The position numbers were made by a program, and so were the translations under genes. The notes beneath the pieces are model-generated. The model was not told the DNA's origin, did not search any database, and saw only the letters and a program-made list of their open reading frames with translations. DNA of 64,000 bases from Charina bottae (lineage: Eukaryota > Chordata > Lepidosauria > Squamata > Charinaidae). Within the stretch, counting starts at the first letter, position 1; every line of letters starts with the position of its first letter. The DNA is taken from contig JALMGJ010000005.1 of assembly GCA_023362775.1 (NCBI GenBank), positions 69,360,963 to 69,424,962 of the forward strand, given 5' to 3'. Of the stretch, positions 20,801 through 31,929 are shown piece by piece.

Positions 20801-23062
20801 TTTTTTTTTTATTAAATTTTATTAAGTTTTACAATACATAATAAAATTTAAAGTAGAAAAAAGAAATAGAAACAGAAATACAAAATAAGAAAAAGATAAA
20901 GAAAAAGTGAAGTCAAGAAATAATAAGCAAAGAAAATATAGAAAATAGATGTCCTCCAATCTATCTTTGAACTTAAAGTACAACAATTGATTTTAAATGT
21001 TAGTCCTTCATACAGTATACAGGAACTTTTCTTTGTCATATGCCTTTTGATTTCTTTAATCCAATCTTCTAACCTTCATCTTACTGTCTCCCAATAATCC
21101 ATCTTTGGCTTCCACTCCTTGAAGTAGTAGTTAAATGTTGAATGTTCATTACTACATATTTATATCTTCAATAAAGACCAATTAGTATAACAAATAAAAG
21201 CCTTATTTACTTCTAATAAACTACAATATATTCTATTCATATTATGACTCATAACCTAACATGTTATGTAACTTAATACATAATTTAGCAATTCTTATAG
21301 TGTTCATACATATATATTTCTATAATTTAATTCTAATATATATATATATCTCCATAAAAAAGGAATTCTTGAATCTCAATTATCCATCTGTAATTTCCAT
21401 TCCTTGTAGTAGTGTCCATTTAAACTAAATGCATAATCTATCATATCACTTAACCTAATAGCTAATATATCAATTCTTATAATATTCATACAATACATAT
21501 TGATATATATCATCCTGTAGTAACCATCATTCTAATTCCATCATATCATTATCTTCTCATAAATATATCTCTAAGGAAAACAATATTCTATAATATCAAC
21601 TTGTGTTTGTATTTAGCATCTTACATTTAGAATATCACTTTTTATATATCCATACAATTTCTCATAACAATTCAAGTCCATATTTTCATTAGCCTTTATA
21701 TCCATACAGTTTCTCATATCTTCTGTTTAGGTTATGCCAAAATCACAATACACTGTGGGAGATTCGCAATATACAGCCTGCTCTTTTCTATATCTCATAT
21801 AGAATATCAGAGCAACCTTCTCTCCCTTTCCACATATTTCACAACATCCATCCAACTGTGCACCCATATTTTCACTCTGTCTCCACTGCCACAACATATC
21901 TATACCAAGATTGTAGTGTAAAGCCTTCAGAATGTTTTTCTGAACTAATATACTCAAAATTTCCTCCTTCTGTTTCTCCTCCACTTGAAAAACATTTTTC
22001 CTTTCTGTCTCCGTTTCTGTTCTCTGTTCTTTCTCTCTGTTTTGCAGAGTTACGAACAGTAATTCCAACGACCTTTGAATATTTGAAAAAGCCTCAGTAA
22101 TCTCTCTTCTGAGCTCCTCAGGTACAAGTTGGAAAGCCATCTTTCCTGTGTCCTTCAAATTAAAACAACAACCCTTCTAGTCAAAACAATAATCATGTAA
22201 TCTGTCCATGGAATACTACCAGCAGAATCTATTAAGCAGAACGTTGTTGTTGTTGTTGTTGTTGTTTTAAAGTCAAAAGAAAAAAGAAAGTTCCAATAAT
22301 CCAAAATACAGGAGAGAATAATATTTTAAACAGTTTATAGAAGGAGAAATAAAAAATATATTCCAAATGAAGCAAAATCCAACCAGGGAGGATGTAGAAA
22401 AAGAAGACAAGGAAAAAAACACGTTACCCTGTGTTTTTATTCTTCAAACTGCGAGCTTTCGTTCTTCAAGCTGCAAGCTGCTTAATCCAAACAAAGAGTT
22501 TCTCAAAAAATGAATAGTCATTTAGTTTATCAAGCGAAGAATTACAAACAGAGTCTCTTAAATCCCTCTAATACAAAAGAGAAGTAAAAAAAAAAATGCA
22601 GACGTTTCATTATGTTGCAAATATAGAGTCCATCAAACTTCCACCAGAATCAGTTATAGCAAAGAAAGCACAAAGTTAGCCAACATTTTCAACAAAGTCC
22701 AAAAAATAGATCTTAGATTTCAAAAATATTTTAATCTAAAAAAAACATTCCTAAAGTGATCTAAAAGCGGCTGGGCGCTCTTGTGTCTCTTCAAAGAGAC
22801 TTGTTTCCCCTGCGAGAGCCTGATATATCTCGGCCATTGCCTTGCACTTACCCTGTTCCTTCCGCGGTGGAAAACTACAGAAAAAACAAGGGTAGGCAAT
22901 CCCAATGGCCCCACGAGTAATCTTCTGGTCTCCCCCTCTCCAGGGGAAAAAAAACTTCAGTGGACCACAACTTCTGCAATCCACGCAAGCAAGGGAAATT
23001 CAGTCAGTTCTCAGCTTCTCTGAGAAATCTGACTGGTCGAGCTGGCAGCCAAGCCTGGAGTC
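20801..23062 (-). mobile_element. L1-like retroposon, antisense, internally deleted
   Basis: The element begins (on the minus strand) near 23062 and ends in poly(A), seen here as the T run at 20797-20810. AGAAATAACTTTT at 20788-20800 and 23063-23075 is a perfect 13-bp target duplication. At about 2.26 kb it is far shorter than a full L1 (about 6-7 kb). It has a GC-richer 5' part (22750-23060), a minus-strand frame at 21727-22158 rich in E, K, Q and R (EELRREITEAF, NREKEQRTETETE), and an AT-rich 3' part. No endonuclease or reverse transcriptase is visible. The charged frame may be a remnant of ORF1 with its coiled coil, but this is inference. Confidence 0.72.
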
Positions 23063-23119
23063 AGAAATAACTTTTAAGAGCTCCTTTGAAACAACATCTT
23101 CAGTAGGAACCCTCCAGAG

Positions 23120-23426
23120 CAGCCTTTCTCAACCTTTTGACCCTGGAGGAACCCTTGAAATATTTTGCAGGCCTCGGGAACTCCTGCACATTCAGGCTCA
23201 AATATAGGCCAGAAGTTACAAAATTATTATCTTCGTTTCCTGTGTAGGCCTGTATGTATGCATTAACGGTGTTCTTAAACTAAAAATAAAGAATGAAACT
23301 TACCCTTTTAATGTGAAGTTGCCTGAATTTGAAATGATTTTTAAGTAAATCATGATCTCCCAGGGAACCCCTAGTGACCTCTCGCAGAACCCTAGGGTTC
23401 CACGGAACCCTGGTTGAGAAACTCTG
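23120..23426 (+). mobile_element. hAT MITE (CAGCCTTTCTCAACCTTTTG ends)
   Basis: CAGCCTTTCTCAACC and GGTTGAGAAACTCTG are inverted termini, with GGAACCC and GGGTTCC phrases inside. The flanking octamers CTCCAGAG and ACCTAGAA are too different to call a target duplication with confidence. Sister copies with good duplications lie at 31246 and 60178. Confidence 0.78.
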
Positions 23427-23434
23427 ACCTAGAA

Positions 23435-24450
23435 CATCATAGCTAGTAAGCTTGTAGATTAATGCAGATACCCCTTCATTCTGGATCCCTCCAGAGAGAA
23501 ACTTAACGGGACTAGGCTTGAGAAGAGACTGCAGGACAAACTGCAAGCCTTTGGCTGGTAGGTTTTATGAGAAGGGTCTCTCAATTCCACTGGAAAATGC
23601 CGAAAACTGAACTTGGAAACCCCTGCATGTGAAACGTGTGCCATATCCTCTGGGCTACAGTCTCTCCTCAGACCTTCTTTGTTTTCCCCCCAGCTTCTTG
23701 GCCTCTCCAGCTATTTTACTTTCATTTTGCCTAAAGGGTTAAAGTATTGAGATTATTTCAATTCATTTATTGAAATGGATATAATGAACACTTTTTCTAC
23801 AACGTTCTTATTGGTAGAAAATTACTGTGGTTAAATTTCCAGTTTAGCTTTCACCCAGCACGCTCCCAGTCAGTCACAGTATCCAGATCAGAGCAAGCAC
23901 ACATGCCACTCAGTTCAGCTAGCAAAAATATAGCTTGATGCTTATTTCCTAAACATTGTCACACAGTGAAAAAATTAACCTGCAAAATGGGACAAAAAGC
24001 AGGCCAAAGCAGGGAGGGAGGAAGACAAGAACAACAGGCAAGAGATAAAAAGGGCAGGGGACTTAAATACTCCATCAAAAGGCAGGGAACAGAATTGAGC
24101 TACTGGCAATGATATTGTGGGTAATTAGCATGGCCAGTCCCCGAGGGAGCAGCCTTTGGTTATTCCACCCTTAACCCCTTTTTGTACATAATGGTGGTGG
24201 AACAGAGACAGAAAGTAGGACACCAGCTGATCCTGCCTCTACTCTGCACCAAGGAGGAAACAAATTGGCATCCAACACTTGTTTCCTATTTCAGCCAGCA
24301 TGCTGGAAATGAAATCTTGATGTGCCATTGGATGGCATTTAATTTCAGTAGACAGGAAGACAACCTCTTCATGTAACCCATCTGAAGGAATCTGCATGTG
24401 TCCTTTTGGCAAAAAAAGTGATAAATTGGTGGTAGACTGTTTCATCTGAG
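23435..24450. other. Stretch without recognised genes
   Basis: Nothing recognised beyond short polypurine runs. Confidence 0.45.
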
Positions 24451-24670
24451 CAAGGGTTCCTAAACTTTTTGCCATCACACCTCCCTTTAGTGAATCTTAA
24501 TGTACAGACCTCCCCTAAAAATCCAAACACCAAAATGAACATGGAAAACCATACAATGAAACTTTGTTTTTAATAAAGACATAAACAATAAAAATCTTCA
24601 CACACACCCTGGACTACAGTATGTCTGAGAATCCCCAAGGAAGGTACACCTCACAGTTTGGGAAACCCTG
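24451..24670 (+). mobile_element. Probable hAT MITE, another terminal type
   Basis: CAAGGGTTCCTAAACTTTTT at the start faces CACAGTTTGGGAAACCCTG at the end. No convincing target duplication (CATCTGAG and GTCTAGAG). The inner phrases CACACCTCCCTTTAGTGAAT and CCCCAAGGAAGGTACACC agree with an old hAT-derived repeat. Confidence 0.6.
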
Positions 24671-24678
24671 GTCTAGAG

Positions 24679-26252
24679 GCTGTAAGAGGGGTGACAAGTA
24701 GTTGAAAACCAGCCGAGTCAGGCAAAAACGCATGTCATAGCTGCAACCAATGGAAATGGGCTACTGCATTTCTTAACATTGGACAAAAGTTAAGGCTGAC
24801 AGAGGAACACAATATGCTGTAGATATAGAAATCAACAAAACATGAACATTCAAGAAATGGAATGGAGAATGATGTTTATTCAAATATTAACACAGAGAAT
24901 GGATAATCAGCAATTCTGTATAGAGTCTTTATGAAACAATTAGATGGATCATAATGATAGATTCCTACATTGAGGTACAAAATCTTCATAATTACAACAT
25001 TACTGACAGCATATCTTGCAACCCACAGGAACATCTGTTGTTGCTAGCTTTAGTTGACAGTGGAATGGTGCAATAATGTGAACAAAACATGTGAATTAAG
25101 AATGGGTCAGAGGTCAGAAGGCTTTTCTGCATTTCAAGATGTTTGAAAATTTTATTAAGTAAAGGTTGATGACCTAAAAAGCAACTTTCGTGATTTGTGC
25201 ATTGCTACTTGTCTATGCATATCAAATTTTTAATTAGCAAAACGAACCTGGCAACCATCTGTAAATGAATAAACTATAGCAACCATCCAATGCAAGACAG
25301 AGCAAGTCAAAATGATTTAGAGTCTCTTTTGAAATGGGCAACCCAACACTTATACCAATGTAAGTCGCTGCTTTGCTTACACGATGGTGTAATAAATAAA
25401 GACCAACTAAAACTCACAAATTAAGCAAGTTAATCAAAGATGGCAGCCAGAACATTTTTGGCTCAAAGTCAAGCAGAATGTTAAGATGAGATAAAACAAA
25501 AAGTGAACATGAACAGGGATACTGCATACCCTGCAACTGCTAGGTATGATATCAGATTTTATTTCCGTTGACTTCAAATTTAGTTGTCATCTAATGTTAA
25601 CCTACAATGTTGCTGATTGCTCTAAAACTACAATAATTTCCTTTTGCTTTCGGTCTCATAAGGGATGCATATGTTCTGTTTATCACAAGAGACATAAGAG
25701 AATACCCGTTACTTTTTCTAATACAGAAATATCAATGAGAACAGTTCTTTCTTCAGCAACTCTTCAAAGAAATTCTAACTATGACTTCAGTAATACCAAT
25801 TCCTGTTTGATCTTCTCTAATCCTCAAGAAATATGAGCAGAGTGTCATGGCAAGGCATTATTCCTTTTGCCAAAAAGATACAAGAGGATTCCCCATAGTT
25901 CCTTTTCTCCCACATTTATAAGAATTCCCCCCAATAGTAGCAGTATATACAGATACAGACTAAGATTTTGAGACAGTTCAAATGCAAGAACTAATTTGGC
26001 TCTCTTGATCAACAAACACTCCTCAATTGTTTTTTCTTAGTTAGTTTTTAACTCAGTTGAGCAAACTGGTGATCACTACAGGTCAGTAGTATGAAATATT
26101 TTTTAAAAATGATGAAACTAATAACTACAAATTAGCATTGTTGTGGGGCTTTTTCCAAGAAGATAATGTATCTTCCCTCTTCCCATATTGATCATCATTT
26201 TAATCTGGCTTTTAAATCAACTTATTTTTTATTGATTTGCCATAGTATTTCC
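24679..26252. other. AT-rich stretch without recognised genes
   Basis: Open frame 25546-25836 has no recognisable domain. No element was identified. Confidence 0.5.
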
Positions 26253-26563
26253 TCTAAGATTAGGGTGACCATACGTCCCGTTTTGAACGGGACAGTCCCG
26301 TTATTTTAGCATTTTTCAACCGTCCCGTCGTTTTGATAAAAATCTCAATTTTGTCCCTTTTTTAAACCCGGTGGGAAGGAGGACAGGAAGACAGGAAGGA
26401 GGACTGGAGCCGGACTTGCCATTGGAGGCAGCCCGGAAGAGGCCCTATCAGCGTGGCAACTGGAAGCCCAGTTGCCACGTGCGATCCCAGCAGCAGAAGC
26501 AGCACCACAGTCCAGGTTCCTGTCTCCTTACCTGATCAGGTACGGGAAGGTTGTGGAAAGAGG

Positions 26564-26614
26564 GTGCGTGTGTGTGTGTGTGTGCATGCGCGTAGATTAC
26601 TTGCTCAGCGTAAT

Positions 26615-26642
<28 letters not shown>
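26564..26642. repeat. (GT)n...(CA)n hairpin
   Basis: A GTGCGTGTGTG run, GCGCGTAGATTAC, a short loop, GTAATCGCGCGC and a (CA)n run pair with each other, giving a hairpin inside the hAT element. Confidence 0.85.
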
Positions 26643-26645
<3 letters not shown>

Positions 26646-26724
26646 GGCCAGGGCTTTCCAAACAAAAACACGGAAGTGCCGGTGGCGGTGCTTCCGGGTT
26701 GCCGCTGCTGCCACTGCCCCTTCA

Positions 26725-26928
26725 AAAGGGCAGGCTCCGGGGACCCCGAAAATGCCCTCGGTTCTGGCAGGGAGGCAAAAGCCTCCCCTCCCCACGCACA
26801 CGCTGTCGTGGAGCCGGGGTGGAAATTCTCCCCGCAGAACAGCTGAGCGCTGCTTGGCAACATGCGTGTGCGCGCAGCCTCCCTGCCTAAACTGAGGGCA
26901 TTTTCGGGGTCCCCGGAGCCTGCCCTTT
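26725..26928. repeat. Perfect 35-bp inverted repeat
   Basis: Arms 26725-26759 and 26894-26928 are exact reverse complements (AAAGGGCAGGCTCCGGGGAC at the outer left). They enclose about 134 bases with CACGCACACGCTGTCG facing CATGCGTGTGCGCG. Confidence 0.9.
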
Positions 26929-27148
26929 CGAAGGCGGGATTTGCAGGCAGGAGCCAATCGTGTGGGGCGGGGTTTGCAGGTGGGAGCCAATTGCGTGGAC
27001 TGGGGGGCGGGGTTTGGAGGCCGGCATGGTGGCATAAGACCCTGTCCCGTTTTGCCATCCCCAAAGTTCCGTTTTCGTCTGAAGGAAATATGGTCAGCCT
27101 ATCTAAGATTTAAGTATTGCCTTCTGAAATAAAACTGCTTAATGGAAA

Positions 27149-27571
27149 AGGTAGTCCTCACTAAACAATCACAATTGGGACCAGCAACTCCATTGCTAAT
27201 TGATGCGGCCATTAAGAGAAACATCACGTGACTGCAATGGACTTATGACCTCACTTCCTCCGCGGTCATTAAGCACATCACCCGCAGTTGTTAAGCAAGA
27301 CATCATGTGACTGCAACTTGCAATTTTACTGCTAGCTTCTCTGTTGACTCTGCTTGTCAGAAGCCAGCTGTGAAGCACACAAATGGTGTTCACATGACAG
27401 CAGAACACTGCAATGGTTGTACATTTCTGCTGGTAGAGAAGCACCTGAATCTTGATCACATGACTGCGGAAACACGACAATTGCGAGGACAGGTCGCAAA
27501 GTTAAATTTTCAGTGCCATTGTAACTTTGAACGGTCGCTAAACAGGGCACTCATTAAGCGAGGACAACCTG
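27149..27571. mobile_element. TA-type non-autonomous DNA transposon
   Basis: GGTAGTCCTCACTAAACAA at the left and TTAAGCGAGGACAACCTG at the right, followed by TA. Inner phrases such as ATCACGTGACTGCAATGG and AACTTTGAACGGTCGCTAAA match the family at 19643 and 55808. Confidence 0.75.
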
Positions 27572-27573
27572 TA

Positions 27574-28550
27574 CTTATTTTCTTGGATGTAAAAATGTGA
27601 GGATTAAAAAGTTTAATATTCAGTATAATAAATTGTTGTAAAATAGTCACCATAGTGTATTATTGCAAAGTTCTATAGGGCTTTCATATTTTTAAAATCA
27701 AAATTTCAAGGTAATATCTGCCATTTAAACATTAAAAAAGACAAATATTGAAATTATTTTGGTAAAACGTATATTTAGAATCGTATCATCATATTATGAG
27801 GCTATGTTTTTACTTCTAGCCTATGACTGACACCCATCATTATATATTTTGTAGGCAATCCAGTGAAGTATCTCTCTTCCCCCATAATTATTGTTTTAAA
27901 ATGATATTTTACTAATTTTTGTTATTATCAACACTATTTATGATTTTTTGTTTATTTTGTACTCATACTGCCAAAATATATCTGTAGAGTATAATACATT
28001 TATTTGTCAGATTTACAGACTGCCTTTTAATCAGATTTGAAATCCAACTGGAAAATTATTCTATTTATAATCACTAAACAAATAATGAAGCTGAAGAATA
28101 TATCCCATTAAAGACTGTACCTCTTTCAGGAAAATGTGCGTATTGCTTTCTAAAAGCTGCAACTTCTAAAAATTGCCTAATTTTTGAGTAGTGTAAGAGG
28201 TGAGAAGACCCTGACTCATGATATGGGCTTGGCCCATTATTACCCCATTTTAGCTGGATATCTTTACGTCTGTTAAAGTGGTATGACAAAAACAATGTGT
28301 ATATACAAATGAATGTGCACATCCACAAAAATTTGGAATTTACCATTATATGAAGAACTATAAATTTATAAAGCATGGAGATCAGCTAAAAAGATCACTC
28401 TTTATGTTGGATAGATAATGTGACACAAATTTACAATTTTGGATTACAGGCATATTCACTTTCTGTTTATGAGCTGGCTCTTTATCAATATAATGGAAGG
28501 CTGATGATAATTATTTTGTGTGGTCAAGTTTTCTTGTGTTCCATGTATCT
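27574..28550. other. AT-rich stretch without recognised genes
   Basis: No gene or element recognised. Confidence 0.5.
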
Positions 28551-28551
28551 T

Positions 28552-28663
28552 CCTTCCTTCCTTCCTTCCTTCCTTCCTTCCTTCCTTCCTTCCTTCCTTC
28601 CTTCCTTCCTCCCTCCCTCCCTCCCTCCCTCCCTCCCTCCCTCCCTCCCTCCCTCCCTCCCTA
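28552..28663. repeat. (TTCC)n then (CTCC)n microsatellite
   Basis: About 15 TTCC units pass into about 13 CTCC units without a break, a polypyrimidine tract of some 110 bases. It directly abuts the 3' end of an antisense LINE. Confidence 0.95.
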
Positions 28664-29020
28664 GATTTGTATGGCTGCCCATCTTAAAGCACAATTCTCA
28701 GCGGCTTACAAAAATAAACTGCAAAACTATAAAGCAAAAAAATAAAAACCTGGCGCCTCAGTCCTCCCTCAACCAGCCAAGACTCCATCATTCTACCCCA
28801 GTGCCTGGGAAAAGAACCAGGTCCTGATGGCCTTCCGGAAGGCTAGGAGGGTGGGGGCCTGCCGGGTTGCTGACAGGAGGGTGTTCCACAAGGAAAAGGC
28901 ACGCTTCCTAGGTCCCGCTAGACGGGCAACATTCCAGGGAAGGGGCCTAGGAAGCGTGACTACCCTATCTGATCTGGCAGGACAGGCAGATACTCTCAGG
29001 GAGAGGCAGTTCCGCAAATA
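28664..29020 (-). mobile_element. CR1-clade LINE 3' end, antisense
   Basis: The minus strand reads RKRAFSLWNTLLSATRQA and TLLAFRKAIRTWFFSQAL, the last part of a CR1/L2-type reverse-transcriptase ORF. The 3' UTR follows (TAAGCCGCTGAGAATTGTGC, ATGGGCAGCCATACAAAT). Same subfamily as 57115. Confidence 0.8.
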
Positions 29021-29473
29021 ACTGTTTTTATGTCTTTCTTTTCTTCTTTCTTTTGTATATTAAACAAAAAAACATCAAAAATGTTGCATGCTTTTTTCGA
29101 ACACTTACAGCATTTGCCATTCTACGATACCTGCTACTTAGAGGTCTGCTTGTTCTTCAAAGATTGTGTAGAATAGCAGCTAAGGTTAAAAGTCCAGATA
29201 AATTAAGAATGTTGGCAGAACAAGAATTGAAGGGCAGGGCATTATTGGTCAGAAACCCAAGAGGGGCACAGATACAGGACTTGGGTACCTTTATAAATTG
29301 ATAGTTTGATATTCTGCAAAATTACTTAAATCAACATGCAAACAGAGTTTCACCACATAGCTGTTTTGCTGCCATCCTGAACATCATACTGTAAAACCCT
29401 TCCTATTGATATCTTTGAGTATGTAATGAATGTTCTGTGTGAACTGAACCACATAACTCTAAACGGAACAGTT

Positions 29474-29705
29474 TAGAGCCAGTTTGGTCTAGTGGTTAAG
29501 GCAACGGGCTAGAAACCAGGGGACTGTGAGTTCTAGTCCCGCCTTAGGCATGAAAGCCGGCTGGGTGACCTTGGGCCAGTCACTCTCTCTCAGCCCAACT
29601 CACCTCACAGGGTTGCTGTTGTGGGGAAGATAGGAGGAGGAAGGAGTATTAGGTATGTTTGCCGCCTTGAGTTATTTATAAAAATAATAAACACGGGATA
29701 GAAAA
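29474..29705 (+). mobile_element. tRNA-derived SINE (second family), L2-like tail
   Basis: AGAGCCAGTTTGGTCTAGTG, GTTAAGGCAACGGGCTAGAA, GAGTTCTAGTCCCGCCTTAG (B box), GGGTGACCTTGGGCCAGTC, CTCACCTCACAGGGTTGCTG and GTTTGCCGCCTTGAGTTATT identify the copy. The tail AAAAATAATAAA resembles L2-type 3' ends. Probably close to full length. Confidence 0.85.
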
Positions 29706-30779
29706 TAAAATATTCTGTTATGCTTATTTATACTAAGACACAAATGGAGGAACTGAACAAGAGTCTTCCATAACCACCTTCATCTAAAGAACCATTTCTC
29801 CAAAATGCTATACGGCAACTTTCTGTTATTTATTAAATAGATGTTGTGCTCACATTTGTCCAAAGCACATCTTCCAAATAATTTCTGAGGTGTACATAAT
29901 CCTACTAGGACAAACTTGTGGCAGAAAGAAGTGGGAAGGGAAACATACAGTGGGGATTCCATAGTATTGTAGCTACAATGATTAGCATATAGAGAAATAG
30001 ATGTGTGCCAGTAACATTTGATTTAACCATGCCCTAGAATTTTGTTCCTTTGCTACACATGCTTTACCCCCATCCATAGTTCTTCCTTATTCATTTGGAA
30101 TATGCTTATTGTCCCAGTAAATCTGCAATCTCTTTCACCCATCACTTCCTATAACTGAAGTAATTTGAAAGTGTCGTAACAACAGTGAATTGCTGGGGCC
30201 TCCCCTTTATCCTGTTGGTATTCCATTGCTTTGGGCATGATGCAGATTTGTTTTCCTTAGTTGGTGGGAATCCATTTTTGTTGAGATTCTATTATGATGA
30301 CTTAATAAGACTGCATAAGGAACTATAATTATATGACTTTAATACAAATAATTATTCCAATTACAGTTGAGTATTATAGCTCCTTATGAATTACAGCACA
30401 AGCCTTTATGGGGCTGTGCAGGCAGCAGCATCCATACTTACTTTATTTAGTAAGTAATTACCATACTCTGAATACTATATAGAGGCCATAGAAATGTTGT
30501 TCCTATATTTAGGAGCCAAGCAAAGGAAAAGAAGTATTCTCATGAGTGCATAAATTATATCATGAACCATACCATAAAACAAACTGTGAAGGAATAAAGA
30601 ATACTTGTATGATTAGAGTTCCGTACGGAGACAAAGGCTGTACCCTAAAGAGCAATTTATATGTATCTGGGGTTGAAATTCAATTTTCCACGCACCAGGT
30701 TCCTGCACCTGTAAACATATTGACGACTAGCAGCAATAGATATAGTTAGCAGTTAGATACACTTTTATCTCCTTTCCTT
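29706..30779. other. Stretch without recognised genes
   Basis: No gene or element recognised. Confidence 0.5.
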
Positions 30780-30787
30780 ATCTAAAA

Positions 30788-31190
30788 CAGGGGTCCCCAA
30801 CCTTTTTGGCACCAGGGACCGGTTTCATGGAAGACAATTTTTACATGGACCGGGGGGGGGGATGGTTTTGGGATGATTCAAGTGCATTACGCTATGGGCA
30901 GCGGCTGGAGTTCAGGCGGCTGGAGTTTGGGCAATGGAGGTGCGCATGGCCAGCCAATCGCCGCATGCTGATAGGCGTAGGTGCTTCTGCTTCCTGGTCT
31001 CCTCCTATCAGCTGCTCAGGCTCAGGCTCGGCTTTCGCGCCTTCCCCGCCTCTTCCTGTTATCGGCTCCTCTTCTTCCGAGTTGGAGACCAGCATGGCGG
31101 CAAGGGAAGACGTGTTCCGGGCAGTGCGGCCCGGTTCCTAACAGGCCATGGACCGGTACCGGTCCGCAGCCCAGGGGTTGGGGACCCCTG
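30788..31190. mobile_element. hAT element with CAGGGGTCCCCAACC ends
   Basis: CAGGGGTCCCCAACCTTTTTG at the left and GGTTGGGGACCCCTG at the right. ATCTAAAA (30780-30787) and AACTAAAA (31191-31198) match at 7 of 8 positions. Subterminal GGCACCAGGGACCGGTTTC and AACAGGCCATGGACCGGTAC are family marks. Inside, GCTGATAGGCGTAGGTGC faces CTCCTCCTATCAGC. Non-coding. Confidence 0.88.
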
Positions 31191-31245
31191 AACTAAAAGA
31201 CTTATAGTGCACGTCTCTACATAATATGCCTCCTACTGACTAGAC

Positions 31246-31554
31246 CAGCATTTTTCAACTTTTTGACCCTGGAGGAACCCTTGAAATATTTTCCAGGGAA
31301 CCCCTGCACATTCAGGCTCAAATATAGGCCAGAAGTTACAAGATGATTATATTTGTTTCATGTGTAGGCCTGTACAGTATATATGCATTAACAGTGTTCT
31401 TAAACTAAAAATAAAGAATGAAACTTACCTCTTTAATGTGAAGTTGCCTGAATTTGAAATAGTTTTTTTTAAATAAATCATGATCTCCCAGGAAAGCCCT
31501 AGTGACCTCTCGCAGAACCCTAGGGTTTCACGGAACCCTGGTTGAGAAACCCTG
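31246..31554 (+). mobile_element. hAT MITE (CAGCATTTTTCAACTTTTTG ends)
   Basis: Sister of 23120 and 60178. GACTAGAC (31238-31245) and GATTAGAC (31555-31562) match at 7 of 8 positions. Ends with GGTTGAGAAACCCTG. Confidence 0.88.
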
Positions 31555-31662
31555 GATTAGACACTCTCAAGCTGTCATCACTTCCTTCTCTTCTCTGTTC
31601 AGTTCTCCAATATGTGCGGTTTGAATACTTACTTGATTTGATATCTCTCTGTAATGGAGAAC

Positions 31663-31925
31663 ACAGTATAGGTGTGATGGAATTCGGAGATGAGGAAGGA
31701 GGGAGCGCATTCCAAGGAGGCAAACGCTCCCACAGCCTTGAGAGCCTTGGCAGGCAAACAAAGAAAGTTAGAGTAGCCCCGCCCTAGAGTCCCTGGAGTA
31801 TTTCCCCTTAGGTTAGTTAGGATAGGTTTAGTCTGGCAAGATTCTGTTTGTAGTTAGGAACAATAAACTAGAGTTGAAGACTCTTGACCCATTTCTCCTG
31901 ACAATAGGTTCTTTGCTGTAGACAG
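31663..31925 (+). repeat. LTR-like repeat, copy 1
   Basis: GATGAGGAAGGAGGGAGCGC, CAGCCTTGAGAGCCTTGG, CCCCGCCCTAGAGTCCCTGG, TCTGGCAAGATTCTGT and GGAACAATAAACTAGAG recur with changes at 36270-36530. The AATAAA signal near the 3' part and the absence of coding suggest a solo LTR. Borders and target duplication were not found. Confidence 0.5.
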
Positions 31926-31929
31926 ACTT

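Larger units (their letters stand above)
26261..27101 (+). mobile_element. hAT-type element with TAGGGTGACCATA ends
   Basis: TAGGGTGACCATACG and ATATGGTCAGCCTA are inverted termini. TCTAAGAT at 26253-26260 and 27102-27109 is a perfect 8-bp target duplication. Subterminal GTCCCGTTTTGAACGGGAC is itself palindromic and is echoed near the 3' end (CTGTCCCGTTTTGCC). The middle is a GC-rich composite: a (GT)n/(CA)n hairpin (26564-26642), a piece starting CCAGGGCTTTCCAAAC, a perfect 35-bp inverted repeat (26725-26759 with 26894-26928) and two CCAAT minisatellite units. No transposase frame. Confidence 0.85.

Noticed and set aside
28420..28827. 135-codon frame with repeated LPSF and PSLP
   Set aside because: Product of the TTCC/CTCC microsatellite and the adjoining LINE 3' end.
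29053..29301. 82-codon frame just after a LINE end
   Set aside because: No domain recognised. A processed pseudogene was considered but there is no poly-A tail or target duplication.
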